The notes beneath the pieces were generated by a model, which was not told the origin of the DNA, did no database searches, and saw only the letters and a program-made list of their open reading frames with translations. The position numbers and the translations under genes were made by a program. A stretch of DNA of 8,293 nt from an uncultured Caulobacteraceae bacterium (GTDB lineage: Bacteria; Pseudomonadota; Alphaproteobacteria; Caulobacterales; Caulobacteraceae), in assembly GCA_903884915.1 (NCBI GenBank), contig CAISGS010000224.1, positions 1 to 8,293 of the forward strand, given 5' to 3'. Below, one piece after another: positions 1 through 5,690 of this stretch (the stretch's first letter is position 1; each line of letters begins with the position of its first letter).

Positions 1-34
1 CCAGACCCTTTCACTCAGGCGGATCGTTCGTGGA

Positions 35-78
35 CCATCCTCGTCCTTTGACGGGCGTGAGTTTAGGATGAATGATGG
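35..78. repeat. Degenerate palindromic intergenic repeat
   Basis: Imperfect dyad: the left arm CCATCCTCGTCCT (35-47) roughly pairs with the right arm AGGATGAATGATGG (65-78), sharing CCATC on the outside and TC-x-TCCT on the inside. The left half, CCTCGTCCTTTGAC, matches what I remember of a common alphaproteobacterial intergenic palindrome (CCTCGTCCTTCGACAAGC, then a CAGGATGAGG-type right arm). The middle has diverged and seems to carry a few extra bases, so this looks like an old, decayed copy. The identification rests on recall of the consensus; the dyad itself is visible. There is no coding signal in this stretch. Confidence 0.45.
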
Positions 79-93
79 GCATGTGGTTAAACA

Positions 94-183
94 CCCCCCC
101 ACTCCCAACCCTCTCCCCCTCGAGGGGGGAAAGGGCTTTATCGGTTCTAGCCCTCTCCCTGTGGGAGAGGGTTGGGTGAGGGC
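94..183. repeat. Pair of REP-like palindromes in inverted orientation
   Basis: Two related GC-rich elements face each other. The right one (151-183) has a perfect 9-bp stem, CCCTCTCCC (151-159) with GGGAGAGGG (163-171), loop TGT, followed by the tail TTGGGTGAGGG. The left one (about 94-135) is the same unit reversed: CCCAACCCTCTCCC (104-117) is the exact reverse complement of 163-176, and it has its own stem around the palindrome CCCCCTCGAGGGGG (115-128). The pair could fold as two small hairpins or one long one. Units of this CCCTCTCCC/GGGAGAGGG-TTGGG type are familiar as scattered intergenic repeats in proteobacteria. They lie just past the 3' end of corA, but no T-tract follows on the minus strand, so this is not a textbook terminator. 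Confidence 0.75.
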
Positions 184-200
184 CTTGTTTCCTTACCCCT

Positions 201-1160
201 CTACAACCAGCCCTTCTTACGGAACCACCAAAGCGGTACGACCGCCGAAATGACCATAAAGATCAGGGCCATCGGATAGCCGTGGGCAAATTTCAGCTCC
301 GGCATCTGTTCGAAGTTCATGCCGTAGATTGAGGCGACGAGGGTCGGCGGTAGGAACACGACCGCCGCCACCGAGAAGATCTTGATGATGGCGTTCTGCT
401 CGATGTTGATCAGGCCCAAGGCGGCATCGAGCAGGAAGGTGATGTTGCTCGACAGATAGGACGAGTGATCGGTCAGGGACTGAACGTCCCGCTGCAGGCT
501 CTTGAGATGGTCGCGGTGATCGCGATTGGCCTCGATCTGTTCGGACAGGGAGGCAAAGCTGATCAGGCGCGCAAGGCTGACCAGACTGTCCCTTGCCTTT
601 GCATTGAGGCTCTGAGACCGGCCGAGCTTGGTCAAGATCTGCTCAAACCCGCTTTCACGGGGGCGTTTAAAGATCGAACGAGATGAGGTCTCCACCTCGC
701 CGGACGTCCGTTCGAGAATGTCGGCCGTGCGGTCTACTACCGCATCCAAGAGGCCAAGGAAGGCGTGGGTCCCCGTCGGGCAAAGGCTCGCCTGACGCTC
801 GGCCTGGGCGGCGAAGATGGTGAAGGCGCGCGGCTCGATATAGCGGATCGTGACCAGACGCGATCCGGCCAGCACAAAGGTTACGGGCGACGAGCTCGGC
901 TCCTCCTCATCGGCATTATGCAGGATGGTGGCGGTCATGAAGGTGGCACCATCCTCCTGATAGAGGCGGCTAGAGGCCTCGATCTCGGCCATCTCTTCAC
1001 GGGTGGGCAGGAGAAGTCCCAGAGCCTGCTCGACCAAAAGCTCTTCGGCACGGGTGGGTTCGATCAGCTCGATCCAGACCGTGTCCGGCGGCAGATGCCA
1101 GCCCGACTCAGGGCTTGGAACGTCGAAGGCCGGAGCCCCATTGCGCAGCAGTTTCAGCAT
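201..1160 (-). CDS. corA: CorA family divalent cation channel
   Basis: Predicted inner-membrane Mg2+ (possibly Co2+/Ni2+) channel of the CorA/2-TM-GxN family, which works as a homopentamer. The 319-residue length is normal for the family. A soluble cytoplasmic part (about 1-255) contains a mixed alpha/beta region and a long helical stretch with many charged residues (about 135-255). Two membrane segments follow: TM1 about 258-279, ending in the signature YGMNF (GMN at 280-282), and TM2 about 294-312, with a short loop (EQMPEL) between them. The basic end RKKGWL is typical. The GMN selectivity motif is intact, so the protein should be functional. The start is ATG at 1160, but the Shine-Dalgarno ahead of it is weak. 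The gene lies 39 bases downstream of the CHAP gene on the same strand, so the two may be co-transcribed; no functional link is apparent. A ZntB-type Zn2+ transporter is the main alternative within the family. Confidence 0.92.
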   Translation of the reverse strand: MLKLLRNGAPAFDVPSPESGWHLPPDTVWIELIEPTRAEELLVEQALGLLLPTREEMAEIEASSRLYQEDGATFMTATILHNADEEEPSSSPVTFVLAGSRLVTIRYIEPRAFTIFAAQAERQASLCPTGTHAFLGLLDAVVDRTADILERTSGEVETSSRSIFKRPRESGFEQILTKLGRSQSLNAKARDSLVSLARLISFASLSEQIEANRDHRDHLKSLQRDVQSLTDHSSYLSSNITFLLDAALGLINIEQNAIIKIFSVAAVVFLPPTLVASIYGMNFEQMPELKFAHGYPMALIFMVISAVVPLWWFRKKGWL

Positions 1161-1199
1161 CAGTCTGCTTTCTGTCAGCGCCTGCGGACAGGGCTCGGC

Positions 1200-1874
1200 C
1201 TAGCGTTTGTCGGTCGGGGTCTCTTCGCCGCCGGTCAGGGAGGCAATCAAGGCTGCGATCTGATCGGTGGTGTCTGCGGCCTGATTGAGCATCTGGGCCG
1301 GACCAGAGCCTGGCGTTGGCACAGCGGCCGCAACCTGACTAAAGGCGGTCTGGGCGATATTCATGACCGCATTCTGCGCCGCGTAACGGGCCGCATTCTG
1401 GGTCGATGAATAGATGAAGCCATAGGTCGGATAGACCGTGTTGCCGAGGTCGCGCACCGGATCATACCAGACCTTGACCGAACTCCAGTCGCCCTGTTGG
1501 GAGACATCAATAACGGTGACGTCCTTCTCGACCTTGCCGCGATTGCCAGAGATCACAGACCAGTTGGCATGGGTGACTTGAATGACGCGGTCGGTCAGGA
1601 CTTGGCTGACTACGGCCACATGGCCCTTATTCATGATGCCGGTCTGTTTGAAGACCAGAACCGCGCCGGTCTTAGGCACGAAGCCCTTGTTGTATTTGCC
1701 GGAGGCTTGCTGCCACCAGGTATAGGCGTCACCGAAGATTTGAATGCCAGAGAAGGTGCGGGCGAAGGGTACACATTGCAGATAGCCTTCCGCATGGGCA
1801 GAACCCATGGGAGACATGACCACACCGACGGCGCAGGCCAAGGCCGCAAGGACGTTTCGCGTCCGCAATCTCAT
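1200..1874 (-). CDS. Exported CHAP-domain hydrolase (putative peptidoglycan amidase/endopeptidase)
   Basis: A 224-residue protein that looks secreted. The frame is open further upstream to a TTG at 1898, but I choose ATG 1874 because GGGGGA lies 7 bases ahead of it and because it opens directly with a signal peptide: MRLRTRN, a hydrophobic core LAALACAVGVVM, and the cleavage motif AHA|E (residues 26-28). The mature part matches a CHAP fold (NlpC/P60-related cysteine amidase): the nucleophile Cys34 in YLQCVPFAR, WW and PKTGAVLVF strands, the catalytic His85 in KGHVAVV, and H-A-N-W (102-105), where Asn104 would be the polar residue. CHAP proteins often have Glu two residues before that Asn; here it is His102. 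The last 60 residues or so are Ala/Gln-rich, with a PTPGSGP linker and no recognised domain. Envelope peptidoglycan cleavage is inferred from the family; the substrate is unknown. Confidence 0.82.
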   Translation of the reverse strand: MRLRTRNVLAALACAVGVVMSPMGSAHAEGYLQCVPFARTFSGIQIFGDAYTWWQQASGKYNKGFVPKTGAVLVFKQTGIMNKGHVAVVSQVLTDRVIQVTHANWSVISGNRGKVEKDVTVIDVSQQGDWSSVKVWYDPVRDLGNTVYPTYGFIYSSTQNAARYAAQNAVMNIAQTAFSQVAAAVPTPGSGPAQMLNQAADTTDQIAALIASLTGGEETPTDKR

Positions 1875-1903
1875 TCGGTGGTCCCCCGCTTTGATCAAGG
1901 GGG
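1875..1903 (-). promoter_or_regulatory. Ribosome-binding site of the CHAP gene within a small GC hairpin
   Basis: Read on the minus strand, GGGGGA (1887 down to 1882) is the Shine-Dalgarno for ATG 1874, and this decides the start over the upstream TTG. The same G run can pair with CCCCC (minus strand, 1903-1899), giving a five-pair GC stem with an 11-base loop that contains the palindrome TTGATCAA (1891-1898). The hairpin would partly cover the ribosome-binding site. The pairing is visible; any regulatory role is inference. Confidence 0.45.
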
Positions 1904-1950
1904 TGTTTAGCCCCTAAAACCGTTAAGGAAAAGCAACTTTTTGTCAGAAT

Positions 1951-1986
1951 GTGCTGTAAAAAGCACGGTTTCAGCTTGGGGCTGAA
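1951..1986 (-). terminator. Tandem weak hairpins after the hotdog gene (possible terminator)
   Basis: Downstream of the hotdog stop on the minus strand lie two hairpins. The first is TTCAGC / GCTGAA (1986-1981 with 1975-1970, loop CCCAA). The second is GTGCT / AGCAC (1966-1962 with 1955-1951), with the loop read as TTTTAC. The run of five T between them could act as a weak U-tract for the first stem. The stems are only 6 and 5 bp, so this is a tentative terminator, or part of the AT-rich leader and promoter region of the CHAP gene. Confidence 0.3.
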
Positions 1987-2002
1987 GGACTTGGCAAGGT
2001 GC

Positions 2003-2302
2003 TCAGGAGGCGATCCGATAGACGCCGGACCCGGTGGCGACAACCTGTCCCCCATCAGGGCGGGCCAATTCAGCCTGTACAAACAGCAGGGTTCGGGTGG
2101 CCCGATCGACCCAACTGCGCACCTCCAAACGATCCCCAGCCGCGGTCGAGGGACCAAATTCAATCGATTGGGTGACCACGATCAGTGCGCCTCGGCCCTC
2201 GGCAGCGGCCCGCTGGGCGCCTTCCAGCAGGCCAGCGACAGCCCCCCGTTCAGGGCCAAGGACCACCTCGGCATGATAGGTATGGGGGGGAGACAGACGC
2301 AT
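2003..2302 (-). CDS. Short hotdog-fold protein, thioesterase-like (PaaI/4HBT type)
   Basis: A 99-residue protein that I place in the hotdog superfamily by pattern. A helix (about 20-36, AVAGLLEGAQRAAAEG) is followed by a strand with TQSIEF (44-49), then AAGDRLEVRSWVDR (54-67), TLLFVQAEL (71-79), DGGQVVATGSGVYRI (83-97). The GDRL, dGxxVA and final yRI elements are typical of the C-terminal sheet of acyl-CoA thioesterases. It is short: usual family members have about 120-150 residues and carry an N-terminal HGG-type motif that is absent here. The start is firm, since ATG 2302 has GAGAAGG 7 bases upstream and an in-frame TGA lies five codons before it. It is divergent from the acyl-CoA dehydrogenase gene, which fits a role with acyl-CoA, but activity is unproven and it could be a non-catalytic or binding variant. 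Confidence 0.72.
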   Translation of the reverse strand: MRLSPPHTYHAEVVLGPERGAVAGLLEGAQRAAAEGRGALIVVTQSIEFGPSTAAGDRLEVRSWVDRATRTLLFVQAELARPDGGQVVATGSGVYRIAS

Positions 2303-2496
2303 CGTTAGACCTTCTCAGCAAACAGAGCCCCCGTCTGACCCAGAGCGCCTCCAAAGGTCAAGCCCAGACAACATTAGCCAATGGGCACGCCGCCGAACTT
2401 GCGTCAAATGCACAGCTTCCCTTGGGTTACTATTGATCGCTGCGGCCTATGGCGCCCATACTCTTGCCAACAGAAAAAACAAAGTGAGGAACGTCC
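2303..2496. other. Divergent intergenic region between hotdog and acyl-CoA dehydrogenase genes
   Basis: This 194-base spacer must hold the promoters of both flanking genes. The recognisable sites are the two Shine-Dalgarno sequences: GAGAAGG for the hotdog gene (minus strand, about 2310-2316) and GTGAGGA (2484-2490) for the dehydrogenase. I could not place a convincing -35/-10 pair or a clear operator palindrome. On the minus strand an open stretch of about 20 codons (ending TAA at 2308-2306, reading FGGALGQTGALFAEKV) stops two bases before the hotdog start; it lacks a good start codon, so I do not call it a gene. Confidence 0.5.
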
Positions 2497-3789
2497 ATGG
2501 ATTTCGCCCTACCCAAGGAATCGGTTGACTATCTTGGTGTGCTCGATGCGTTCATCGAGGCCGAGATCAAGCCGCTTCAGGCCAAAGACGACAATGAGCG
2601 CTTCTTTGACCATCGCCGCGAACATGCCCGCACCGATTGGGACAATCAGGGTCTGCCGCGCCACGAGTGGGAAGAACTTCTGCGCGAAGCCAAGAGCCTC
2701 GCCGACAAGGCCGGTCACTTCCGCTTTGCCTTGCCTAAGGAGTTTGGCGGACAGGATGGCTCCAACCTCTGGATGGCGGTGATCCGCGAGCATCTGGCGG
2801 CCAAGGGCCTAGGTCTGCACAATGACCTTCAGAACGAACATTCCATCGTCGGCAACAATCCCTTCGTTCTGATGCTGCGCGATTTTGGTACGCCCGAACA
2901 GCGCGACACCCTGATCCCCCTGATGATGGCCGGCAAGTTCAAGCCGACCTTCGGCCTGACCGAACCAGACCACGGCTCTGACGCGACCTTCATGGAAACC
3001 CGCGCCGTGCGTGAGACCGTCAACGGTGTTGAGGGCTGGCGGATCAATGGCGAGAAGATGTGGACCACGGGCATGCATGTGGCCACCCACTGCGCCCTGT
3101 TCTGCCGCACCTCGGGCAAGGATGGCGATGCGCGCGGCATCACCTGCTTCCTCGTGCCTGCCGATGATCCAGGCGTGAAGATCGAGGAATATCTGTGGAC
3201 CTTCAACATGCCCACCGATCACCCTCGCGTCAGCTTCACCAACATCTGGGTCCCCGACAGCGCCATGTTCGCGCCCGAAGGCCAAGGTCTGGCGCTGGCT
3301 CAGCACTTTGTTCACGAGAACCGCATCCGCCAAGCCGCCTCGTCGCTCGGTGCTGCCACCTACTGCGTCGAGCAGAGCGTGCGCTATGCCCGTACCCGCA
3401 AGCCCTTTGGCAAGCCTCTCGCCGACAATCAGGCCATCCAGTTCCCGCTGGTCGAGCTGGCCACCCAGTGCGAGATGCTGCGGCTCCTGATCCGCAAGAC
3501 GGCTTGGGAAATGGACCAGATGCCTAAGCCCGAAGTGGAAAAGCGCCTCTCCGACAAGGTGTCCATGTGTAACTACTGGGCCAACCGCCTCGTTTGCGAA
3601 GCCGCCGACCGGGCCATGCAGGTCCATGGCGGCATCGGCTATTCGCGCCACAAGCCCTTCGAGCACATCTACCGCCACCACCGCCGCTATCGCATCACCG
3701 AAGGCTCCGAAGAGATCCAGATCCGCAAGGTCGGCGCCTATCTGTTCGGCTATATCGGCCCCCGCAAAAAGGACTTTGCCGACCTCTAG
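2497..3789 (+). CDS. Acyl-CoA dehydrogenase (FAD-dependent)
   Basis: Catalyses alpha,beta-dehydrogenation of an acyl-CoA thioester using FAD and passing electrons to ETF, normally as a cytoplasmic homotetramer in fatty-acid or branched-acid oxidation. All three family parts are present in 430 residues: the N-terminal helical domain (about 1-150), the beta domain starting with the signature GLTEPDHGSD (153-162) and WRINGEKMWTTG (181-192), and the C-terminal helical domain. The latter contains RKPFGKPLADNQAIQF (301-316), QVHGGIGYSR (375-384) and ITEGSEEIQIRKVG (400-413). Glu402 in TEGS aligns with the catalytic base of medium-chain enzymes (YEGT). The ATG at 2497 has GTGAGGA six bases upstream. 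The gene stands alone between a divergent hotdog gene and a strong terminator, so it is probably monocistronic. Chain-length or substrate specificity cannot be read from the sequence. The N-terminal domain resembles the longer ACAD10/11-like group more than the short-chain enzymes; this is an impression only. Confidence 0.95.
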   Translation: MDFALPKESVDYLGVLDAFIEAEIKPLQAKDDNERFFDHRREHARTDWDNQGLPRHEWEELLREAKSLADKAGHFRFALPKEFGGQDGSNLWMAVIREHLAAKGLGLHNDLQNEHSIVGNNPFVLMLRDFGTPEQRDTLIPLMMAGKFKPTFGLTEPDHGSDATFMETRAVRETVNGVEGWRINGEKMWTTGMHVATHCALFCRTSGKDGDARGITCFLVPADDPGVKIEEYLWTFNMPTDHPRVSFTNIWVPDSAMFAPEGQGLALAQHFVHENRIRQAASSLGAATYCVEQSVRYARTRKPFGKPLADNQAIQFPLVELATQCEMLRLLIRKTAWEMDQMPKPEVEKRLSDKVSMCNYWANRLVCEAADRAMQVHGGIGYSRHKPFEHIYRHHRRYRITEGSEEIQIRKVGAYLFGYIGPRKKDFADL

Positions 3790-3811
3790 GTCTGCGACGC
3801 CCCGATAGACC

Positions 3812-3846
3812 AAGCCCCCCGGCGATGAACCGGGGGGTTTGTTTTT
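3812..3846 (+). terminator. Intrinsic terminator of the acyl-CoA dehydrogenase gene
   Basis: CCCCCCGG (3815-3822) pairs perfectly with CCGGGGGG (3830-3837) around a seven-base loop (CGATGAA). AAG/TTT extends the stem by two A-T pairs and one wobble. GTTTTT follows at once (3841-3846), giving a U-rich tail. It starts 22 bases after the stop codon. This is a textbook rho-independent terminator and separates this gene from the MAPEG gene. Confidence 0.93.
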
Positions 3847-3874
3847 CGCAAGATATTAAGGTCTATCATGTCAT

Positions 3875-3901
3875 GCTCCGTCAGCTTTAAAGGCACGGAG
3901 C
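3875..3901 (+). promoter_or_regulatory. Hairpin covering the ribosome-binding site of the MAPEG gene
   Basis: GCTCCGT (3875-3881) is the exact reverse complement of ACGGAGC (3895-3901), a 7-bp stem with a 13-base loop. The right arm contains GGAG (3897-3900), the Shine-Dalgarno for ATG 3908 (7-base spacing), so the folded form would hide the ribosome-binding site. A possible -10 (TATCAT, 3864-3869) just upstream would start the transcript near the left arm, but no good -35 accompanies it. The pairing is seen; translational control is inferred. Confidence 0.5.
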
Positions 3902-3907
3902 GCAAGA

Positions 3908-4306
3908 ATGCCCATTTCGACATCGGCTCAGGCCGCAGCCCTTTGGACGGCCTTGACCCTTTTGGTCTTGCTCCTCCTGTCTCTGCAGGTGGTGCGGCAG
4001 AGGACCAAACATAAGGTCCTGATCGGGGACGACGGGGTGCCAGAGCTGGTGCGGGCCGTGCGGGCCTTTGGCAATGCTACCGAATATGCCGGGCCGGGCA
4101 TGGCCGCTCTGATCATGCTGGCCGTGGTCGGTGCCTCGCCGCTCGCCATCCATCTGTTTGGCGCAGCCTTCGTCATTGGCCGCATTGCCCATGCCATCGG
4201 GATCAGCCAGAGCGCAGGCACCTCCATCGGCCGCGCGGGGGGGACGCTCCTGACCTGGGTCGGCTTCCTGTTCGCGATTGTGGTTCTGCTGTTCTACGCG
4301 ATCTAG
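3908..4306 (+). CDS. MAPEG family membrane protein
   Basis: A 132-residue, four-helix inner-membrane protein of the MAPEG superfamily (microsomal glutathione S-transferase, FLAP and LTC4 synthase relatives). Predicted membrane helices lie at about 9-28, 62-77, 78-97 and 112-131. Signature residues are present: R-A-V-R-A-F-G-N-A-T-E-Y (49-60), which carries the family's Arg/Asn/Glu pattern, and GRIAHAIGISQ (91-101) followed by SIGRAGGTLLTW (106-117). Bacterial homologues with this C-terminal motif are usually annotated as MAPEG proteins of unknown substrate; glutathione-dependent conjugation or peroxide reduction is only a family-level possibility. In many relatives EYA is followed by Pro; here it is Gly. 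The gene has its own leader after the upstream terminator and ends 52 bases before tldE. Read-through into that operon is possible, since no terminator is visible between them. Confidence 0.92.
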   Translation: MPISTSAQAAALWTALTLLVLLLLSLQVVRQRTKHKVLIGDDGVPELVRAVRAFGNATEYAGPGMAALIMLAVVGASPLAIHLFGAAFVIGRIAHAIGISQSAGTSIGRAGGTLLTWVGFLFAIVVLLFYAI

Positions 4307-4358
4307 AAACCAGAGCCTTTTCCTTGCCGTGACCCTACCCCTTGGGTGATAATGGCTC

Positions 4359-5690
4359 ATGGATGAAAACCTGCTCAATGATCTGATCGGCGCGGCTATC
4401 AAGGCCGGAGCCGATGGTGCCGATGCCGTGCTTGCGCGGCGTCAATCCCTGTCCATCAGTGTGCGTATGGACGCCCTCGAAGAGGTCGAGCGCGAAGAGG
4501 CGCGCGATCTGGGCCTGCGCGTCTTTGTCGGCAAGCGCCAAGCGGTCGTGTCGGGCTCTGATACCTCGGCCTCGGCGCGTGAAAAGCTGGTCGAGCGGGC
4601 GGTGGCTATGGCCCGGCTCGCGCCTGAAGATCCCTATGCCAGCCTCGCGGAACCGGCCCTTCTGGCCAAGGGGCCTCGGCCTGATCTTGATCTGCTCGAC
4701 ACCTATGAACCTTCGCCTGAGGAACTGGAGAATCTGGCCCGTACGGCGGAGGCCTCGGCCCTGACGGTGGAGGGGGTCAGCAATTCGGATGGCGGGTCGG
4801 CCTCTTGGTCCAGCGCCAAGTGGCTGCTGGCGACCAGCGACGGCTTTATGGGCACCCATGCCGCCTCGGGCTTTGGCCTATCGGCCTCGGTCATTGCCGG
4901 GGAAGGGGCCAGCATGGAGCGGGGCGGCGAGGGCCGCTCGACCCGATGGCACACGGACCTGCCCGATGCCGCAGCCCTAGGCTTAGAGGCTGGTCGCCGC
5001 GCTGTGGCCCGGCTTGGCGCGCGCAAGATTGAATCGACCACCGCCCCTGTGATCTTTGAAAACCGGCTGGCCATCTCCCTGTTCGGTCCCCTGATCGGGG
5101 CCATTTCAGGATCGGCCGTGGCGCGCGGGGTCTCGTTCCTTAAGGACCAGTTGGGCCAGTCCCTGTTCTCGTCCGGCTTTTGCATCAGCGATGATCCGCA
5201 CCGCGTTCGCGGTCTGGGTTCCAGCCCCTTTGATGATGAGGGTGTCGCCAACCGATCCATGAACCTGATCGAGGACGGCGTCCTAACGACCTGGCTGCTC
5301 AATACCGCCTCGGCCAAGCAGCTTGGCATGGTCAGCACGGGGCACGCCTCGCGCTCCATGGCCGGAGCCCCTGGGGTCTCGACCTCGAACGTCACCGTCC
5401 ATCCGGGACATAGGGACTTGGCCGGACTGATGGCCGATGCCAAGACTGGCCTTCTGGTCACCTCCATGTTTGGCCCCTCGCTCAATGCCAATACGGGCGA
5501 CTGGTCGATTGGCGTCTCGGGTCAGTGGTTCGAGGACGGCGCGCCGGCCTATCCGGTCACGGAAATCACCGTCGCGGGCAATCTGATCGATTTCTATAAG
5601 CGGCTCGTAGTCGGCTCAGACCTTGAGCTTCGCGGCGCCTCCAATGCCCCGTCGGTCCTGATCGACGGCGTAGCGATTGCCGGTCGATGA
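4359..5690 (+). CDS. pmbA: TldE/PmbA family protein, partner subunit of the TldD metalloprotease
   Basis: A 443-residue member of the TldD/PmbA (peptidase U62) family. In E. coli the TldD-TldE heterodimer is a cytoplasmic metalloprotease that cleaves unfolded or leader peptides, for example in maturation of microcin B17 and related modified peptides. TldD carries the HExxxH zinc site. This protein has no such motif, and it has PVIFENRLAISLFGPLIGAI (230-249), typical of the TldE/PmbA side. Other conserved blocks are the N-terminal ADGADAVLARR (18-28), GARKIES (220-226), SSPFDDEGV (288-296), LIEDGVLTTWLLNT (303-316) and the C-terminal LNANTGDWSIGVSG (375-388) and YPVTEITVAGNLI (398-410). It therefore probably needs a TldD subunit encoded outside this window. 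The start is ATG 4359; the Shine-Dalgarno (GGGTG, about 10 bases upstream) is weak. The end overlaps the next gene by ATGA, indicating translational coupling. Confidence 0.93.
   Translation: MDENLLNDLIGAAIKAGADGADAVLARRQSLSISVRMDALEEVEREEARDLGLRVFVGKRQAVVSGSDTSASAREKLVERAVAMARLAPEDPYASLAEPALLAKGPRPDLDLLDTYEPSPEELENLARTAEASALTVEGVSNSDGGSASWSSAKWLLATSDGFMGTHAASGFGLSASVIAGEGASMERGGEGRSTRWHTDLPDAAALGLEAGRRAVARLGARKIESTTAPVIFENRLAISLFGPLIGAISGSAVARGVSFLKDQLGQSLFSSGFCISDDPHRVRGLGSSPFDDEGVANRSMNLIEDGVLTTWLLNTASAKQLGMVSTGHASRSMAGAPGVSTSNVTVHPGHRDLAGLMADAKTGLLVTSMFGPSLNANTGDWSIGVSGQWFEDGAPAYPVTEITVAGNLIDFYKRLVVGSDLELRGASNAPSVLIDGVAIAGR

Noticed and set aside
68..253. 61-codon plus-strand open frame at the left edge
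   Set aside because: It is made almost entirely of the palindromic repeats (PTPNPLPLEGGKG is a typical translation of such repeats) and runs into the end of corA on the other strand.
765..1409. Plus-strand open frame of 214 codons across corA and the CHAP gene
   Set aside because: It spans two well-supported minus-strand genes and the gap between them, with Arg/Gly-rich composition typical of a shadow frame.
1875..1898. TTG at 1898 as the start of the CHAP gene
   Set aside because: ATG 1874 has a good Shine-Dalgarno and gives a standard signal peptide; the TTG start would put eight extra residues in front of it and has no matching ribosome-binding site.
1911..1935. Possible CtrA-like site (TTAA half-sites) upstream of the CHAP gene
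   Set aside because: Only one TTAA half-site is present; the second is TTTA at the wrong spacing for TTAA-N7-TTAA.
2809..3813. Long minus-strand open frame of 334 codons opposite the acyl-CoA dehydrogenase
   Set aside because: It lies wholly antisense to a clear enzyme gene with all family motifs. Long antisense frames are expected in GC-rich genes, and its translation shows no recognisable domain.
4703..5491. Minus-strand open frame of 262 codons opposite tldE
   Set aside because: Antisense shadow of tldE; the translation is rich in Pro, Arg and Ser with no family pattern.
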